64,000 nucleotides of DNA. It comes from Antennarius striatus. Its lineage: Eukaryota; Chordata; Actinopteri; Lophiiformes; Antennariidae. The stretch lies in contig NC_090796.1 in NCBI RefSeq assembly GCF_040054535.1, forward strand, positions 9,422,501-9,486,500, in the 5' to 3' direction. Position numbers and translations under genes: made by a program. Below the pieces are notes generated by a model. It was given only the letters and a program-made list of their open reading frames with translations. It searched no databases and had not been told where the DNA came from. Shown here piece by piece: positions 36,301 through 51,447 of the stretch (position 1 is the stretch's first letter; each line of letters starts with the position of its first letter).

Positions 36301-38372
36301 GACCCAACCAGATCTTCTACAAATTTCTTCATTATTTCAAAATCATCATCCTCTACGCTGCCTGAGCCATCCAATAAAAATGCAATGTCTGTTTCTGTCC
36401 TGCAGTCTGTTAAAAGGAAATGTTCAGTATCTAAATAATTTCTTTAATTTGCCGTGGTTAAATTGTGTGTTTGTTGCACTGTAGAGTTTGTCATTCTCAT
36501 CACCCCTTACAAGTCTTTTGACAAGCTGATGATAACGTAGCTAATCTAATCTGTTTTTGAGATGGAGAAAATCAACATATTTACCTTCCATAGAAGAAGG
36601 TACAGGATTTCCAATGCGATCAAAACGATCTACCTGCATGCACACACCTTTGTACATAGTGATACTTTGACAGTCTCTTGGGATAGTTGGTCCGCATATC
36701 TGAAAGAGGTTATTGTTGCAGAACAAATTAGCAATATACAAATAGTATTGTACTGCCTGTTGTACTGTCTGTGTTGTACTGCCTGTTGTACTGTCTACCG
36801 TGGGTCAGAGAGGACTGCAATTTCATCTGTGCTGTATGTCGTGCATATATGGTACATTTGACAATAAAACTGACTTTGTTGACTTTGACTTTGATAGTCC
36901 ACTATGAATAGTCAGACTGTTGTATCATACTTTAAAAGATCCTTTAGCCATAAGGAGGTTGGTTCCCTTGAAGAAAGACGGAGAGAACTGCAGAAATACA
37001 GCCATAGGTACAATGTGTTGAAAAGTTTTTGCAATTTTCCAGCTCACCATAGTATTTTGTGTGGTGGGATCACTTGTCATTTTTAAACCAAGGGATGCAT
37101 TGACTGCAAAGTCTGGCACTGCAGTGACAACATTTGTCAGTTATGTTATCAGTCATTCAGAACAGGTAATTATAAGAGTACAAACTGCAGAGTGCACAAA
37201 ATACTGTACTTCTCATTTAATAATGTGACTATTGGCAAAATTTAGCAGCAGAACAGACTTATTTTTCCTGAGATATGCAGCAGTATCTGCAGGTTTTCTG
37301 CTCTGTAACTGTGCTGTGATAACGCTAAGATCATGAGCAATTATCATGACCATAAACATTTGATTTTAACAGCATTAAATACAAAATATTCCACTCTCCT
37401 GTTATATATTTAAATTAGAGTTTGCTTACATGGAATTGATAATAGTCTGCAGGATGTGGTGGAGCATCTATATATTTGTCCTCTCTCTCTTGGTGAATAC
37501 TGTGCAATGGGAGCACTGACCAGCAAGCTGAGGAAATGAAACCAAGTCACATAAATGACAAACCCGCCGTCTGGATAAAGTCACACAATGTGTCTCTATG
37601 TGCAAATAAGAATGGGATTTTTCTTTACTGTGATAAATATACAAAACAAAATAATTAATTAGAAAATATTGCATTAATAATCAGGTTATCTTGCACAACA
37701 ACAACCTTGCTTTGACTTACTTTGATGGTCTTTGCACAACCTGGTATCCAAAACCTTCAGCATTGTTAGCCAGGGACCTCCAAGCAACAGGTTCAATATT
37801 AAAACAAAGTGCTGATTTTAATGCTGAGGAAGGAAAGTGTCAGAATCACCTCATCTTTCCAATTCAAAAAAATTTTCCTCATTTTATCGATCTGTTGAGC
37901 CTGAGTTTGACATCAGTCTGACAACGCTGATGGATAATAATTCTTTATGGTTCGTCTTCCATTTCAAACTTTTTTTTACATGAATAGTTTTACATTTCTC
38001 TTTTGTTTTTCATCAAAATTAAATAAAGTTGTTTTTGGTGAAGTTATTTTTTGAATCAGCAGTATGCTTTACCTATCATTATATTATCTAGATACCAGCT
38101 AACCTCATTCACTGAGGAAATGAAACTTAAATAAGAAACTAATCATATGTACCATTAGTCTTGGTTGGCTTTTAAAATTATCCTTACAATAAAAATACTC
38201 CACTTCATATGTTATGTTAATAACACAGAGTTATTGCCAGCATCAGTCAAAAAATCAGTCAAATAAACTTATGAAGTTCCATTATTGAAATGATTCTTTG
38301 ATGAATTATCACATAATCAAAAAAGTGCATCTTACCTGACAAAAATACTATAGCAGTAATCATGCAGGCCAT
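24321..38372 (-). CDS. itgam: leukocyte (CD11-type) integrin alpha subunit with I domain, 30 exons
   Basis: Coding exons in transcript order: 38336–38372, 37721–37811, 37430–37527, 37048–37118, 36585–36699, 36279–36406, 36000–36142, 35085–35235, 34056–34206, 33700–33773, 33450–33570, 33134–33270, 32891–33037, 32592–32804, 32330–32463, 31717–31859, 31479–31633, 31204–31329, 30544–30617, 28834–28975, 28171–28275, 28008–28087, 27835–27921, 27668–27737, 27451–27561, 27305–27385, 26878–27030, 24738–24851, 24535–24645, 24321–24419. Phases agree throughout: 1,153 residues, against 1,152 for human ITGAM. Signal peptide, then FNIEPVAWR and FGYQVVQ. The I domain (about 138–328) has MIDAS residues DGSGS, GRTYT and ITDGE. 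Calcium-binding FG-GAP loops: DVDRDTYTD, DLNRDGFND, DLSGDGLPD. One transmembrane helix (about 1101–1121), then GFFKS and a 32-residue tail. It should pair with an integrin beta-2-type chain on leukocytes. Whether it is closest to M, X, D or L is not settled by reading. The exon 16 donor (GTTCCT) is weak. Confidence 0.92.
25712..26603 (-). mobile_element. Tigger/pogo-type DNA transposon, internally deleted, with TIRs and TA duplication
   Basis: The left end CAGTGGTACCTCTACTTACG and the inverted right end CAGTGGTACCTTTACTTAAG match at 18 of 20 bases and are flanked by TA (25710–25711 and 26604–26605), the Tc1/mariner–pogo target. The total length of 892 bp is far below a full Tigger. It lies inside the LINE above, so it is the younger insertion. 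Confidence 0.9.
25995..26260 (-). pseudogene. truncated Tigger transposase, N-terminal helix-turn-helix
   Basis: From the ATG at 26258–26260 the minus strand reads MDPKKVMEKRGNKTFLSVQ, TKQEIIEKHEKGMRLVDLAK and EYGHNASKIATLL. This is the CENP-B/pogo N-terminal HTH pattern (EIIEKHE…VVDLA). After about 52 residues it runs into FKRWF-type sequence that is out of frame, and the DDE catalytic domain is missing. Inactive. Confidence 0.8.
27420..27450 (-). repeat. (GGAT)n short repeat touching an integrin splice donor
   Basis: On the minus strand exon 25 ends at 27451 and the intron starts GTGATGGATGGATGGATAA, so the donor's first bases belong to a short GGAT repeat. Repeat length changes here could alter the donor context. 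Confidence 0.7.
29081..29981. mobile_element. putative non-autonomous DNA transposon in integrin intron 19
   Basis: The right end, read inverted, is CAGTGACGTGCGGTGAGGCACC, a common fish hAT-type terminus. The left end at 29081 has AGGTGAGGCACGGCCTCACC and seems to have lost its outermost bases. GTGAGGCAC recurs inside. No transposase frame is visible. Confidence 0.5.
36745..36897 (-). mobile_element. inverted copy of the array retroposon-tail element in integrin intron 4
   Basis: TACTGCCTGTTGTACTGTCT … GACAATAAAACTGACTTTG … GACTTTGACTTTGA is the reverse complement of the element found three times between polyserase units. It lies between integrin exons 5 (36585–36699) and 4 (37048–37118). 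Confidence 0.75.
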
Positions 38373-39300
38373 TCTGACACACCCAAGAAACCAGTGGAAA
38401 ATGTGTCTGAAGCAAAATGGCAAAGCCATCAGGTGTCTGGAAGTCAAAAGAGCCAGATCGAGGAAGTCTTTAACAGTAGGAGGGGTTACGACGTTACGAT
38501 GTGTGGTCACATCGTTGCACTAAGCATGTACTGCTTGACATGTTCCCATATTCAGACTCAGAAAATGTTAATAATTTACCATTTTCATATTATTTTCATT
38601 GACAGGAAATAGTCTCTGTGGGCTACAATGCCTTGTGCTGCACCCCCACAACGTTTCATATCCTTTGACAGGGGTGAAGTTTTTGAGTGATTTGTGAAAA
38701 TCATTGCGAAAATGACACCCACACAAAAATTTTATCTTATAGATATGGACATATGTAGCCTTTGATAAGCTCACCCTTTCCTACTGAGGAATGGGGTCCA
38801 GGAAAGGTCATGAAAAGGTCAAGATCACACTGAGTTACTGTGGGGTGATTAAATTTCTAAGGGCAGTTTCGTAATCTTATCACATGTTCTCCAAGTGTGT
38901 GTCTTGTCTTCCTCCAAAGGCCCCTTTTCATATTAGCTCCTTTATTTGTAGGGACAGTAAAAGCTCAATTTATAAATAATAGCTTTCATTCATTTCAGCA
39001 GGAATTCATAGAATCGCCTTTTTATGTGTGGGGGAAAATATCGGCACTATATAATAATAGTAGCAGTACTTGTCTGCCCTTAGTAGTCTTTATTGAGTGA
39101 TTTGGTTTGTAATTTTATGCATTAATGTTGTAAATTGAACAACTTTATCTTGCTTGAGTTTCCATTTATTCTTTCTATCCTAACTCTTCCCCAATCTGTT
39201 GCATTCTCACTGAAAAACTCTCTTTGCCCTTTCCACCAGCCATTTGCCTCCATGTTACTCTAGCTTTGAGGCTTTGAATGTCATGATCTATCTCTGGTTG
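38373..39300. other. intergenic region between the divergent integrin and aldolase genes
   Basis: No coding feature was found. It should hold the integrin promoter (minus strand, just above 38,372) and distal aldolase regulatory sequence. I could not identify a TATA box for the integrin, which would be usual for a leukocyte integrin promoter. Confidence 0.45.
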
Positions 39301-39309
39301 CATCCTGTT

Positions 39310-39319
39310 CTATAAATAG
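39310..39319 (+). promoter_or_regulatory. MEF2-type/TATA-like element upstream of aldolase A
   Basis: CTATAAATAG matches the MEF2 consensus (YTAWWWWTAR) exactly. A second AT-rich box, ATAAATA, is at 39356–39362. The second box is correctly spaced for a start near 39,385, ahead of a non-coding exon. A MEF2 site suits the strong muscle expression known for aldolase A; its use here is inference. Confidence 0.5.
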
Positions 39320-39384
39320 CTGGGCAGCTAAAATGTGAGGGGTCACAATGAGAGGATAAATACAAGGGCCAGTCGTCAGGAGGT

Positions 39385-39453
39385 TTGTCGCAGACGAAGC
39401 CCGGATCTTCTCCCTCCCTCTCTCTTCTCTCAGCTCTCCTCTTAACCTCAAAG
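39385..39453 (+). other. aldoa: probable non-coding first exon of aldolase A
   Basis: A pyrimidine-rich leader (CTTCTCCCTCCCTCTCTCTT) ends at CTCAAAG followed by the donor GTAACA at 39,454. The next acceptor in a matching position is at 40,676, seven bases before the aldolase ATG. The 5' boundary is estimated from the upstream TATA-like box. Confidence 0.5.
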
Positions 39454-40683
39454 GTAACAGAGTTTGCTCAAAAAAATGTTGGGTTAAATGCTTGTTTTCA
39501 TGGTTTTTTTTTGTGTCACTGAGAATGTTTTGTTCAAAGCATTATCCACATAACCTGTTCCTCATTTATATGTAATGTAATGCTTTACTTCTCCTTCTAT
39601 CGAATTATATTTTGAGGAAACACATGGCAATGTCTACATCTATATATAACCTTCAACCCACAGACGGAAGTGCACTCTCTTATTTCTGATACCCTAAAAT
39701 GAACACATCATTGTTTCCATGTCTGCATTCACTGATCACACCCTCAGCCTGCACTGTGAATGACTTCAACCTCAGCAATGTTAGTATCATTACACAAGAT
39801 AGCATGTTTCTTCATAGATGGTTTTGCTCACCCTGATTCTGCTTTAGTGCAAAAATGGTTATTAATGCATCATCCTGTTTTTGGTGTTTCTTCGTGAGAA
39901 GTCACTACTGATTCAGTGTCTTGGGATAAATCTAAATTTGAATGGGCTGTATGGCTATTCATTTTCCTGTCCATGACTTTTGAACAGTGGAATATGCAAC
40001 ATTCCACTTCTCCTTTATGTAAAGCTTGTTGAGCCACAGAACTTTGACCTGTAGTACAGCATGTTTATATTTAGTTCAGCCCAGTGATGCTAGAAGCACA
40101 GATGGGGAAAAGGAGGGAGGGGAATGTCCAGGAGGTGTGGGACAGAAGAGCAGGGAGGAGGAATGTAGAGAGAAGGGGCACTGAAGGGGGAGGGAAAGGT
40201 CAAGGAGACGAGGATAAAAAATGGAATAGGTCATCTGCATGTGAGTTTATTTGAAGCGTGGTCAGATACAGAAGGGTGGAGCTGAGTAAAGTGGACTGGT
40301 GACACCAGATCCCCTTGTCACTGCGTATTGTGTCTGGGGAATAGGGTGCACGGTTTTCCAACGTAATGGAGTAGTAATAACTAAAACATCCACAGTCACA
40401 TAGTGTAGACAGCTAGTAAAAATAACAATTTAAAATGAGAGGAAGACAAATGTCAAAAAAGAGAGTTTATTCACTTCTTCCATCCAGTCAACCAAATTTT
40501 TTATTCTTTCACAAACCAGTTTATCATAGATGCTACAAAAAACAACTAATTCATATGTCAAGCTGTGAAAGCTGGAGTTTTATTATCTATGTGTAAGTTC
40601 ACTTGTTTCTTTCCAATTAGCCCTCCAAATAGTTTCTCATTATCTCATCCTTCTTCTGCCCTTTCCTTCCGAACAGAGTCAGG

Positions 40684-42731
40684 ATGTCTCACGCATATCC
40701 CTTCCTCACTCCAGAGCAGAAGAAGGAGCTCAGTGACATTGCCCAGAGGATCGTTGCTCCTGGCAAGGGAATCCTTGCTGCAGATGAGTCCACTGGTAAA
40801 GAAGATGAAACCCTAGAGCCAAAGCCATCTTACAATTAGGATACTCAACATTAAACCTGTATTTTAAATTGAATTGACTGTCTTCAGTCCAGAGAGCACA
40901 CAATGGTGCTGGAAAGTGTAGAAGTGAAACAAGCTGAAACATTTCTCCAAATGCTCACACAAACATTCCAGTACAGTCCAAAATGTTCTGTCTTTTTTGT
41001 GTGTATTCCCATCATGTAGGCAGTGTAGCCAAACGTTTCCAGAGCATCAACGCTGAGAACACTGAAGAGAACAGGAGGCTGTACCGCCAGCTCCTCTTCA
41101 CTGCTGATGACAGCATTGTCCCTTGCATCGGTGGGGTCATTCTCTTCCATGAGACCATGTACCAGAAGACTGATGATGGCAAACTCTTCACCCAGTACCT
41201 CAGAGAACGGGGCATGGTTGTGGGTATTAAAGTTGACAAAGGTGTTGTACCCCTGGCGGGAACCAATGGCGAGACAACCACCCAGGGTGAGTAAAAAATA
41301 CAAGGAGAAGTCAACATCTTTTGAAACTCTTTGTCTAACCAAGCGAGTACGGCTTCCCCCTCTGTCACAGGTCTTGATGGACTTTATGAGCGCTGCGCCC
41401 AGTACAAGAAGGATGGTGCTGACTTTGCCAAGTGGCGCTGTGTGCTGAAAATCACCCCCACTACTCCTTCAAAACTGGCCATTCTGGAGAATGCCAATGT
41501 CCTGGCTCGCTATGCCAGCATCTGCCAGATGGTAAGACGCAAAAAATGATTACTCAAATTAGTCTGGATATCTTTTGTTTATACATGATGCTACAACCCT
41601 CAATGAAAAAAGATAAATGTATGGAAATTATTAGTCAAAAAAAATGTCCAGCTATCTGTTTGGTTTACTTGGGAAACGCAGAATTGTCAGTTAGAAATGG
41701 TTTGTATTTATTGTCTTCTTAAAAGCCTTTTGCATCCTTTTTTTTTTTTTTACCTTGGAGTTTTGTGAGCTTATGACAAGTAGCTTTTAGGAGAACCAGC
41801 AACACCTACTGGACTGGAGTGAGAAACACTAGATCAACAGGAAAAAGGCACCATTTGTCATGCTGTCATATTGACTTTTCTTCTTTCTGCTCTCCTCAGC
41901 ATGGCATCGTCCCCATTGTTGAGCCGGAGATCCTTCCTGATGGTGACCATGACCTGAAGCGTTGCCAGTACGTTACTGAGAAGGTCCTTGCTGCCGTCTA
42001 CAAAGCCCTGTCTGACCACCACGTCTATCTTGAAGGCACCTTGCTCAAGCCCAACATGGTTACTGCAGGACACTCCTGCTCACACAAGTACAGCAACCAG
42101 GAGATTGCTATGGCAACTGTTACTGCCCTACGCCGCACTGTACCCCCTGCAGTCCCTGGTGAGATGGATGGACACAATGCTATGTTTTTTGTAATGTTTA
42201 CAGGCACAGGAAAATGATAAAATGTAGACTATTGAATTCCTGACAAATATCTAGAGAAGTGCGTTGCTGAACTCTAATGCTTTTGCTCCTATAAAGGCAT
42301 TACCTTCCTGTCTGGTGGACAAAGTGAGGAGGAGGCATCCATCAACTTGAATGCCATGAACCAGTGCCCTCTGCACAGGCCCTGGGCCCTCACCTTCTCA
42401 TATGGCCGTGCCCTGCAGGCTTCTGCCCTCAAAGCCTGGGGTGGCAAGAAGGAGAATGGAAAAGCATGCCAGGATGAGTTCATCAAGAGAGCTCTGGTAT
42501 GTGTGATAATCAGTGAACATGCTAATGTATGAATAAGAAAATTAACACACGTTTTTTCAGAGAACTGTATGGATTGTAAACATCAGACCAGTACTGCATT
42601 GTGCATTCAGTAACGAGGTCCCTCTTTGGTTCTTACAGGCCAACAACAAGGCTTGCCAGGGCAAATATGTTTCCTCTGGTGGAAGCAGCGCTGGTGGAGA
42701 GTCACTGTTTGTGGCTAACCATGCTTATTAA
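40684..42731 (+). CDS. aldoa: fructose-bisphosphate aldolase A (class I)
   Basis: Exons 40684–40795, 41020–41286, 41371–41531, 41900–42158, 42297–42496 and 42639–42731 join to 363 residues, the normal vertebrate length. The enzyme cleaves fructose-1,6-bisphosphate to dihydroxyacetone phosphate and glyceraldehyde-3-phosphate in cytosolic glycolysis. The start [20 protein letters not shown] is typical. Active-site features visible: ILAADEST (Asp33), [11 protein letters not shown] (Lys107), RCVLKI (Lys146), [13 protein letters not shown] (Schiff-base Lys229) and the C-terminal SNHAY-type ending (ANHAY, terminal Tyr). No frame defects. It is convergent with the protease at 43.5 kb. Teleosts often have two aldolase A genes; which copy this is cannot be told here. 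Confidence 0.97.
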
Positions 42732-43030
42732 GCATGGGGACTCACCGATTCCCTCTCCACATTCTTCCAAACTTTGCTACGTTACCATGGAAAAGTTCAA
42801 GGCCCTCTTTACCCATCACCTAACTGCGCTCATACAGCAGAGAGAGAAAGATGAAAAACAGTTTCCCGTTGGTTGATACTGCAGCTGGGAGATCCTCCAA
42901 AATCTTCTGCCTCCATTCCCTCCCTTTTATTTTAAAACACCTTCCCAAATTGTTTTTACACAAACTGAGAAGTTTTTTTCCTTGGTTTCTTTTCATCCAG
43001 TGCAGTCTATGATTTATACTGCTACCATGG

Positions 43031-43036
43031 AATAAA
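43031..43036 (+). terminator. aldoa: poly(A) signal of aldolase A
   Basis: AATAAA 300 bases after the stop codon, in GGAATAAAACG, at the end of a C/T-rich 3' UTR. It is the first canonical signal after the coding sequence. Confidence 0.75.
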
Positions 43037-43139
43037 ACGTTTACCCCAACATGTTATTTTCTTTTATGTGTTTTGAAGCTGTGTGAGAGAAAGTGAAAGT
43101 AGAATTAATTAAAAAGGAATCATTTTTAGTGCAAATATG

Positions 43140-43145
43140 TTTATT
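43140..43145 (-). terminator. candidate poly(A) signal of the minus-strand protease
   Basis: TTTATT on plus (AATAAA on minus) lies 337 bases after the protease stop at 43,482, and about 100 bases from the aldolase poly(A) signal on the other strand. Confidence 0.5.
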
Positions 43146-43481
43146 CGTTGGAGTGCAGAACATATAATACAAATCAGGAGTATAACAGGTCTGGATCGAC
43201 AATTCAGAAGAACACCAGTTTTCTTGGTATCATCTGTTAGGCCTCCACCATACGGGGGTCTTTCTGTTGGCGTCATCCTGGACTGATTAACATCAGTCAC
43301 ATAACTGTCATAGATCAATGCAAACACAAAATGACTGAGTAGAAGAAACAGAAATATTTGTAGCTCTCTCTCTTAACTAGTCTTAATATTTTTGGGATTA
43401 AATTAGGTTCAATAGTTATTTAGATTAATAGCGATTTAGATGAATAAAATCTCAGCTTGATAAATGATTCCACAAGATAAA

Positions 43482-47192
<3,711 letters not shown>

Positions 47193-47835
47193 GTTACACT
47201 CTTGCTCACCTACTGTCATTAATCACAATGACTATCTTTTCTTGTTTGCTCTCTTCTTCTGCCAGTTGGGGGCCACACCCCACTGAAACTTGTTTTTTAT
47301 TGTTGCATCATGTTCACTTAGCGCACATAAATTATTGAATGCTATATAAAGCTTTTAATCGCTTCTGGAGTTAATTACTGATTCTTGACGTACATGCATT
47401 GTGGAATTTATTTTCTAAACATTCTGCATTATGGAAATACTTTATTTAAAACAAATTTTAAGTCTGACATTGATGAAGAGGACTAAGTTGACCAAATAAT
47501 ATTCAACAAATTGTCCCTACGTGTGAGTGTGTGCGTGAATGGTTTGCTGTCTACGTGAGGTCTCGTGATGCAATTGCAATGCATCCGAGGCTGAAGATGA
47601 GACAATTGCCAATGTTAAATGTCCTTTTTTTAGGAAAAGTAGGTGAACCTATGGAAGGAATATAGTTTACCCACTTTAAAAAGGGCTGGTGGTGAGTTGC
47701 AGAAAACAGGAGATAAAACAGGAGGTTATTTACTTGACTGTACTTGACATTTTGTTTGTTTGTCTGTTTAGTTAACAAATAAACAAACACGGGTTATGCT
47801 GGAGCCTATCCCAGCCTACCCCTGTTGACTACAGG

Positions 47836-48345
47836 TGGAATCAGAATCAAAATTTATTGATACCTTCGGACAAATTACTTTTTGTCACAAGTGCACTGCT
47901 CGAGAGAGAACCATTGAAAAACTGAGAAAGAAAACAAAGATTAAAAAAAGAGTTACAAGAGTAAAAAAAGAAATATGAATAAATATAAAGAGCAAATAAG
48001 TTAATATAAGGGTTTTTATAGGTATGTACAGTTTTTAGAGTCCACTTACATCCGTCCTCCTCCTCTCTACATCACTGTCCGAGTGAGGAGTTGCATAGTT
48101 TGATGGTCACAGGTAGGACCATCAGTGTTCTGTACAGTGGGTGGTATTCGTTGTCCAAGATGACCTTTAACTTCAACAATGTCATCATCTCCAACACCAC
48201 CGTTAGAAAGTCCAACTTTGCTCCAACAAAGTCCCCAGCCCTGCAGATCAGTCTGTTCGTGTTTGTTGACGTCCGTCATCATCAGACCACAGCCTCAGCA
48301 ATGACCACAGCAAAGAGGAGCGCACAGGCCACCACAAACTGATAG
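47836..48345 (-). mobile_element. decayed LINE 3' end, reverse orientation
   Basis: The plus strand opens with AATCAGAATCAAAATTTATTG, a frequent tail of fish non-LTR elements in reverse. Reading minus, the body gives NTNRLICRAGDFVGAKL and ILDNEYHPLYRTL. These resemble the end of a LINE reverse-transcriptase protein (…RLxxKAGSVLGxxL… and …HPLHxTL). Frameshifts are present. Confidence 0.55.
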
Positions 48346-51264
48346 AACATCTGAAGTTTACTACGATCAGCAAAACTATTATTTACATGTAGCACCGAAA
48401 TATTACAGTAAATACTTTACCCTGACGGTGGAAAATTATACAGTACTTCCTATTATTAGTGTTGGAAAATTTTTTAATGGAGATGTGAAGAGAGAACTAA
48501 AAAGGCCAATTACAAGTCTTAATCCATTTAGGGAAGGATCGTGTAATCTGAGGTGATGTGAGGCACTGCTACTCGCTGTCACACCTGCCTCCCCTGACCG
48601 CACATCCCTGGCACAAGTACAGAACAAGCAAAAAATAAAATTGTCTAGCACACAAAAATAGCTCATATAAACTAATTTATGACAATATAAACATTCAGAT
48701 ACATTTTGTAGGGCTAAAAACTTAAATTAAATAAAATTAGATAAATTACACATCATATGCCAATGAGGAACACAAAACATTTTAAAGGTGTAAATGCATC
48801 TACGAGCAAACGCGGCAAGTGCAAAGGTATTTGTCATGTCAAAATCCTTGTATGATTTCACTGAATTTGAACAAACAATTGGCAGGTGTTAAGCACATTT
48901 TTATAAGAACAGTATGTGGAAGTACTTGTAAAACTCCTTTTTTGACTTTGCCTTGATTCTTCTCTCGCCATCTTTTTGCTGTAACTCAAAAGGTAAAGAT
49001 TTACTATGTATGAAACAGAAAGAGACAACAAAGATCAGTAAATATTGATGTATTGTGTCAGCAGTTGGTCAAACTTGTTCAAAGCCATTCTAATCTGGTG
49101 ATTATTCAAAACATATTTTCATTGAGTTTCTTACTAAATAAATAGTACAGTATTTCGCTTATTTTGTCCTTCCTCACTACGGAAGGCGACCAATTGAAAC
49201 AGATCAACAAATGGGAAACATTTGAGTTAAGTTAAGCTCATATGTGTTGTCTAGGTAACAAAGGTTTTTAACAGAGTTACTAAAAGCACCCACATTCTCT
49301 ACTAAAGTGGAAGTATTTGTTTCAAAATAGATTCTTGTAACAGTAGAAGACCTGATGAAATTTCTTTGCCCTGAGGCATCAGCTAGTTTAGTGTTATAAT
49401 CTCTTCATCCATGTTGAAACCACACAAAACAAAACATATGTACTTAAGATAAACTAAAGCCTGTTTTTTGTTAAATGTTGATAGCACATAATAGAAGTTG
49501 TCTGAAAAATGAAATTAATAACTAAAATTATTAAATAAATAATTGCAATCATGAAGCCTTTGTTATTTGTTACATCTCATCTCTGGTTGTTATAGATTTT
49601 ATCATAATAAGAATGTGTTGAACTCAATTACAAAAATTTAACAAGGCAGTCAGAGACTGCAACATTCCGTGACACCCCTGAATTTTTTTGCCTGGATTGC
49701 AAATCATTTGTAAGCTCTTCGTGATTCCTTTGATATGTCAAACAGCTTCACTCGTGATTCTTCTAGACTCTTTATTATTATTAAGTTGCCAAACCAGAAA
49801 AGCCACACTATAAGAGAAGAAATCACAATGTGCCAAATATAGAATGAGCTCCTAGCCACTCCCTGCAGTCATGATCCATCTTACACTCTTTAGAAACATC
49901 TTTTTGTTAGGGAGGGTAAAGACAAGGATCGTCATTAGCATATCCTGTACTGCCAGAGATGTTTGTTTCCTCACCACCTGCGTCATTTGTCCCCCTATCT
50001 GTTATGTCCATGTATGTTTATATTCAAATACTGAAAAAGAATTAATTACAGTAAAAATGTCTTCAAAAGTTACCAAACCAATGTTAAATTATTGTTATAC
50101 ACCTGGTCAGAACAGATTTTGAACAAATTCCCCGTCATAAAATATTTCATGAAAGCCTCTGCTTCTCTACCCTGAGGACACTGGTAGGAGATGTATCTTC
50201 TTTCTTTAGCCATTGGGTAATGCACTCATCCGGAAGTCCTTCTCTTTCCGCAGACGATTTACAATCTGTTGTGTAGTAAACAATGTTAACATTTCCAGAA
50301 GAATAGATAAATCCTGTTAGTCAGGAATTCTCAGCTGCATACTTCATAAAAACAGATTTATCACTTGCACGTAATAAAGAGAAAACTGACAAATTCTCTT
50401 AAAATAACTTGGAAGTTGTGTTATGTCAAGCTTTTTTAAACGGTATGAAACTATGAGAATTGATTTTATGATGGCGCACATACATTTTACATGTTTTTTT
50501 ATTTGAACACATCACTCACATAAAAAGACACACTAATTAGCACATATTTAGCTGTGAAATATCCAGTTAAGGTATTATTTTTCTCTCCATCCAGCACTAA
50601 TAGTGATGTGCTTGACTTTGGTTGAACCCACATAGACATGAGAAGAGAATGCAAATAATAAGTGACAACATAAATCAGTATTTTTGAATGAGAAACGTGC
50701 CAGTATGTCTCCTGTATTCAGTGCTAATTTCTACTGATTAAATCGGCATGAACACTCCTGTACAATCGAAATGAATTAGGTTTACCAGCGTGGTTGCAAA
50801 GTATTAAATTAGAACAGTGACATGTAATTTATGTTGATGTGATTTCCAATAAAAACCACCACTGTCAATATTGAGTCAAACAATTGGACCAACAGCAGCA
50901 AAGTCTTCCGGAGGGACTCTGTTAGTCTGTGTTGTTTTACATCACACTAATGTCAGCCTGGCATGTTTTACTAATTTACTAACTGTTAACCTTTTTAGCA
51001 TTTGTTTGAACTCTAAGGGTTATACAGCTTGTTCAATGAATAAACCAGTAGTCATTGTATTTATTGTAAATAAGGTAACCCTTATAGCCACCACTGTTTC
51101 TTAAATTCCTTTGGTTCCCGAGATTTGCATTGCTTAAAAGTGCAACATGTCTTTGAAAAGTATATTTTTATATAGAAAAAAAATGCCATAAATTTTTTAC
51201 AACTATATTCAGATGTGCAAATAATTGGAAAACATAAAATAATGTTCTTTAACTTGGTTATTGG

Positions 51265-51447
51265 GCGGCACGGTGGCGCAGTGGTTAGCGCTGTCGTCTC
51301 ACAACACGGCGTGTTTGTATGTCTTTGTATGTGGTTCTGTGGTGCGCTGGCGTCGTGCCCGGAGTGTTCCCCGCCTCATGCCCTATGCCAGCTGGGATAG
51401 GCTCCAGCTCCCCGTCACCGGCGGATAAAGCGGCGGTACATGAACTT
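51265..51447 (+). mobile_element. tRNA-like SINE-type element, internally deleted
   Basis: GGCGGCACGGTGGCGCAGTG GTTAGCGC contains an A-box-like TGGCGCAGTGG. The far end has GCCAGCTGGGATAGGCTCCA, a motif very common in fish interspersed repeats. The middle, including the expected B box, is missing. A related 3' fragment lies at about 60,280–60,455. Confidence 0.6.
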
